Assembly (NCBI GenBank): GCA_016844565.1 | Contig: JAENJB010000083.1 | Location: forward strand, 1-5,653 | From: Dehalococcoidia bacterium | GTDB lineage: Bacteria; Chloroflexota; Dehalococcoidia; JAENJB01 | Reading direction: 5' to 3' | DNA: 5,653 bases | Part shown: positions 4,926 to 5,653 of the stretch, in pieces | How positions within the stretch are numbered: the first letter of the stretch is position 1 | Layout of the letters: every line of letters starts with the position of its first letter | The notes under the pieces: generated by a model | What the model was told of the DNA's origin: nothing | Database searches by the model: none | What the model saw: only the letters and a program-made list of their open reading frames with translations | Position numbers and translations under genes: made by a program

Positions 4926-4971
4926 TTCTTTCCTCTCTTTCTACTGAGTATCTATCAACCTCTCACCCCTG

Positions 4972-5000
4972 CCCCTCTCTCCTTTCTAAGGAGAGAGGGG
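4972..5000. repeat. 13-bp-arm hairpin, interspersed intergenic repeat type
   Basis: CCCCTCTCTCCTT (4972-4984) and its perfect reverse complement (4988-5000) surround a 3-base loop. It lacks a T-run on either side, so it is not a typical intrinsic terminator. The pyrimidine-rich CCCTCTCCTTT...AGGAGAGGG form resembles short dispersed hairpin repeats in many anaerobe genomes (from memory). It sits 47 bp upstream of the ubiD start. Confidence 0.65.
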
Positions 5001-5011
5001 ATCATGATTTT

Positions 5012-5034
5012 GAAAAGGGGCTGCGCCCCTCTTC
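5012..5034 (-). terminator. Possible terminator after the CoA-transferase gene
   Basis: In minus-strand RNA, GAAGAGGGGC pairs with GCCCCUUUUC over 10 bp (one G-U) around a GCA loop, 90 bases after the CoA-transferase stop. The four U lie in the stem rather than after it, so its strength is doubtful. No convincing promoter was seen between here and ubiD, so partial read-through into ubiD is plausible. Confidence 0.4.
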
Positions 5035-5124
5035 AATGCCTCTCTCTTCCAGTTCTCCAGCCGGCGACCGAGCGAAGCCGAGCGTACATTTTGACAGAGC
5101 GATGGGGGAGTTGTCCACCCGTGC

Positions 5125-5653
5125 TCAGGCCAGAGCCTTAAACTCCGGCAGGTCGGCGTCCGTGGTCACGGCCCCCTCAACGAACAGGTCGCCGATATCA
5201 TCGTCGGAGAGCTTCAGAATATCCTTGAGAACGAATTCATTGTGCTCGCCCAGGGCGGGCGCCGGAAACTGCTGGTCGGGTGTCTTCGACAGGCGGTAGG
5301 CCGGGCTACTGTAGGAATGCACGCCCATGACTGAATGCTGGAGGAAGCGGTAATGCCCGCGGTGCTTGAGCTGCGGGTCATCGAACAGGTCCTTGCCGTT
5401 ATTGACGACTCCGGCTGGCACTCCGGCTGCCTGCAGCCAGTCCATTGCCTGCTCGGCGGTATGGGCGCCCGTCCATTCCCCTATCAACTTCTCCAGCTCG
5501 TCTTCGTTCTTCTTGCGGGCCTCGACGGTGGCGAATCTGTGGTCTCTGGCCAGGTCGGGCTTTCCCATCACCCGGCAGAGAGAACGCCACTCCCGCTCAT
5601 CGAGGACGGCGATGGCGAGCCACCGGTCCTCTCCCTGGCAGCGGAAGACGTCG
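5125..5653 (-). CDS. CaiB/BaiF (class III) CoA-transferase, C-terminal part (5' end beyond right edge)
   Basis: Family III CoA-transferases move CoA between organic acids through a covalent aspartyl-CoA intermediate, in the cytosol. The frame is open from the right edge to TGA at 5125-5127, giving 175 residues of a protein usually near 400. Recognisable family features, in order: VFRCQGEDRWLAIAV at the entry edge, EWRSLCRVMGKPDLARD, HRFATVEARKKNEDELEKL, the EWTGAHTAEQAMDWLQAAGVPAG segment (split by short variable parts), then DPQLKHRGHY and a C-terminal PALGEHNE motif. The frame therefore begins upstream of the internal GTG/ATG at 5566-5571, which is not the real start. The catalytic Asp is in the missing N-terminal half, so substrate and activity cannot be judged. 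It precedes ubiD by 199 bp on the same strand; a shared acid-degradation role is possible but unproven. Confidence 0.94.
   Translation of the reverse strand, partial: DVFRCQGEDRWLAIAVLDEREWRSLCRVMGKPDLARDHRFATVEARKKNEDELEKLIGEWTGAHTAEQAMDWLQAAGVPAGVVNNGKDLFDDPQLKHRGHYRFLQHSVMGVHSYSSPAYRLSKTPDQQFPAPALGEHNEFVLKDILKLSDDDIGDLFVEGAVTTDADLPEFKALA

Noticed and set aside
5035..5124. CGAGCG direct repeats and GC-rich segment after the CoA-transferase
   Set aside because: Short and imperfect; resembles dispersed intergenic sequence, but no boundary or clear structure could be defined.

Overview
All recognisable genes in this window lie on the minus strand, so the biology reads from right to left. The content fits a GC-rich bacterium that uses PyrR attenuation and carries UbiD and CaiB/BaiF-type anaerobic or aromatic/acyl-CoA metabolism. 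Together with the interspersed TCATTGCGAG-type repeats, this suggests Chloroflexota (Dehalococcoidia-like). A Firmicutes or other anaerobe cannot be excluded from sequence alone.

Layout, in order of transcription: (1) 5653-5125, the C-terminal part of a class III (CaiB/BaiF) CoA-transferase, cut by the window edge. (2) 5124-4926, an intergenic stretch with two strong hairpins. (3) 4925-3399, a complete UbiD-family (prenylated-FMN) decarboxylase, followed by a 16-bp-arm palindrome. (4) 3306-2508, a compact, AT-richer hicA-hicB toxin-antitoxin module with its own promoter, an operator-like palindrome over the -10, and a mini-ORF overlapping the toxin start. (5) 2486-2310, a PyrR-type attenuator in front of pyrR: a strong extended -10 promoter, the PyrR-binding hairpin, the antiterminator and the terminator. 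(6) pyrR-pyrB-pyrC (2317 to 1), the first committed steps of UMP synthesis. pyrR and pyrB overlap by ATGA. pyrB and pyrC are separated by a ~210-bp inverted-repeat element. pyrC runs off the left edge.

How it works together: PyrR should sense UMP/UTP and bind its own leader RNA, which releases the terminator directly before the pyrR start codon and so shuts down pyrR, pyrB and pyrC. The terminator's 3' arm also carries the pyrR Shine-Dalgarno sequence, and its U-tract abuts the ATG, so one hairpin could block both transcription and translation. A 27-codon ORF begins just after the PyrR-binding hairpin, crosses the terminator and ends across the pyrR start. The hicAB module was probably inserted between ubiD and the pyr operon. 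No terminator is visible between hicB and the pyr promoter, so hicAB read-through would meet the pyr attenuator.

No tRNA, rRNA, CRISPR array or transposase gene was found. The most interesting material is regulatory: the pyr leader, and the hicAB promoter, operator and mini-ORF.
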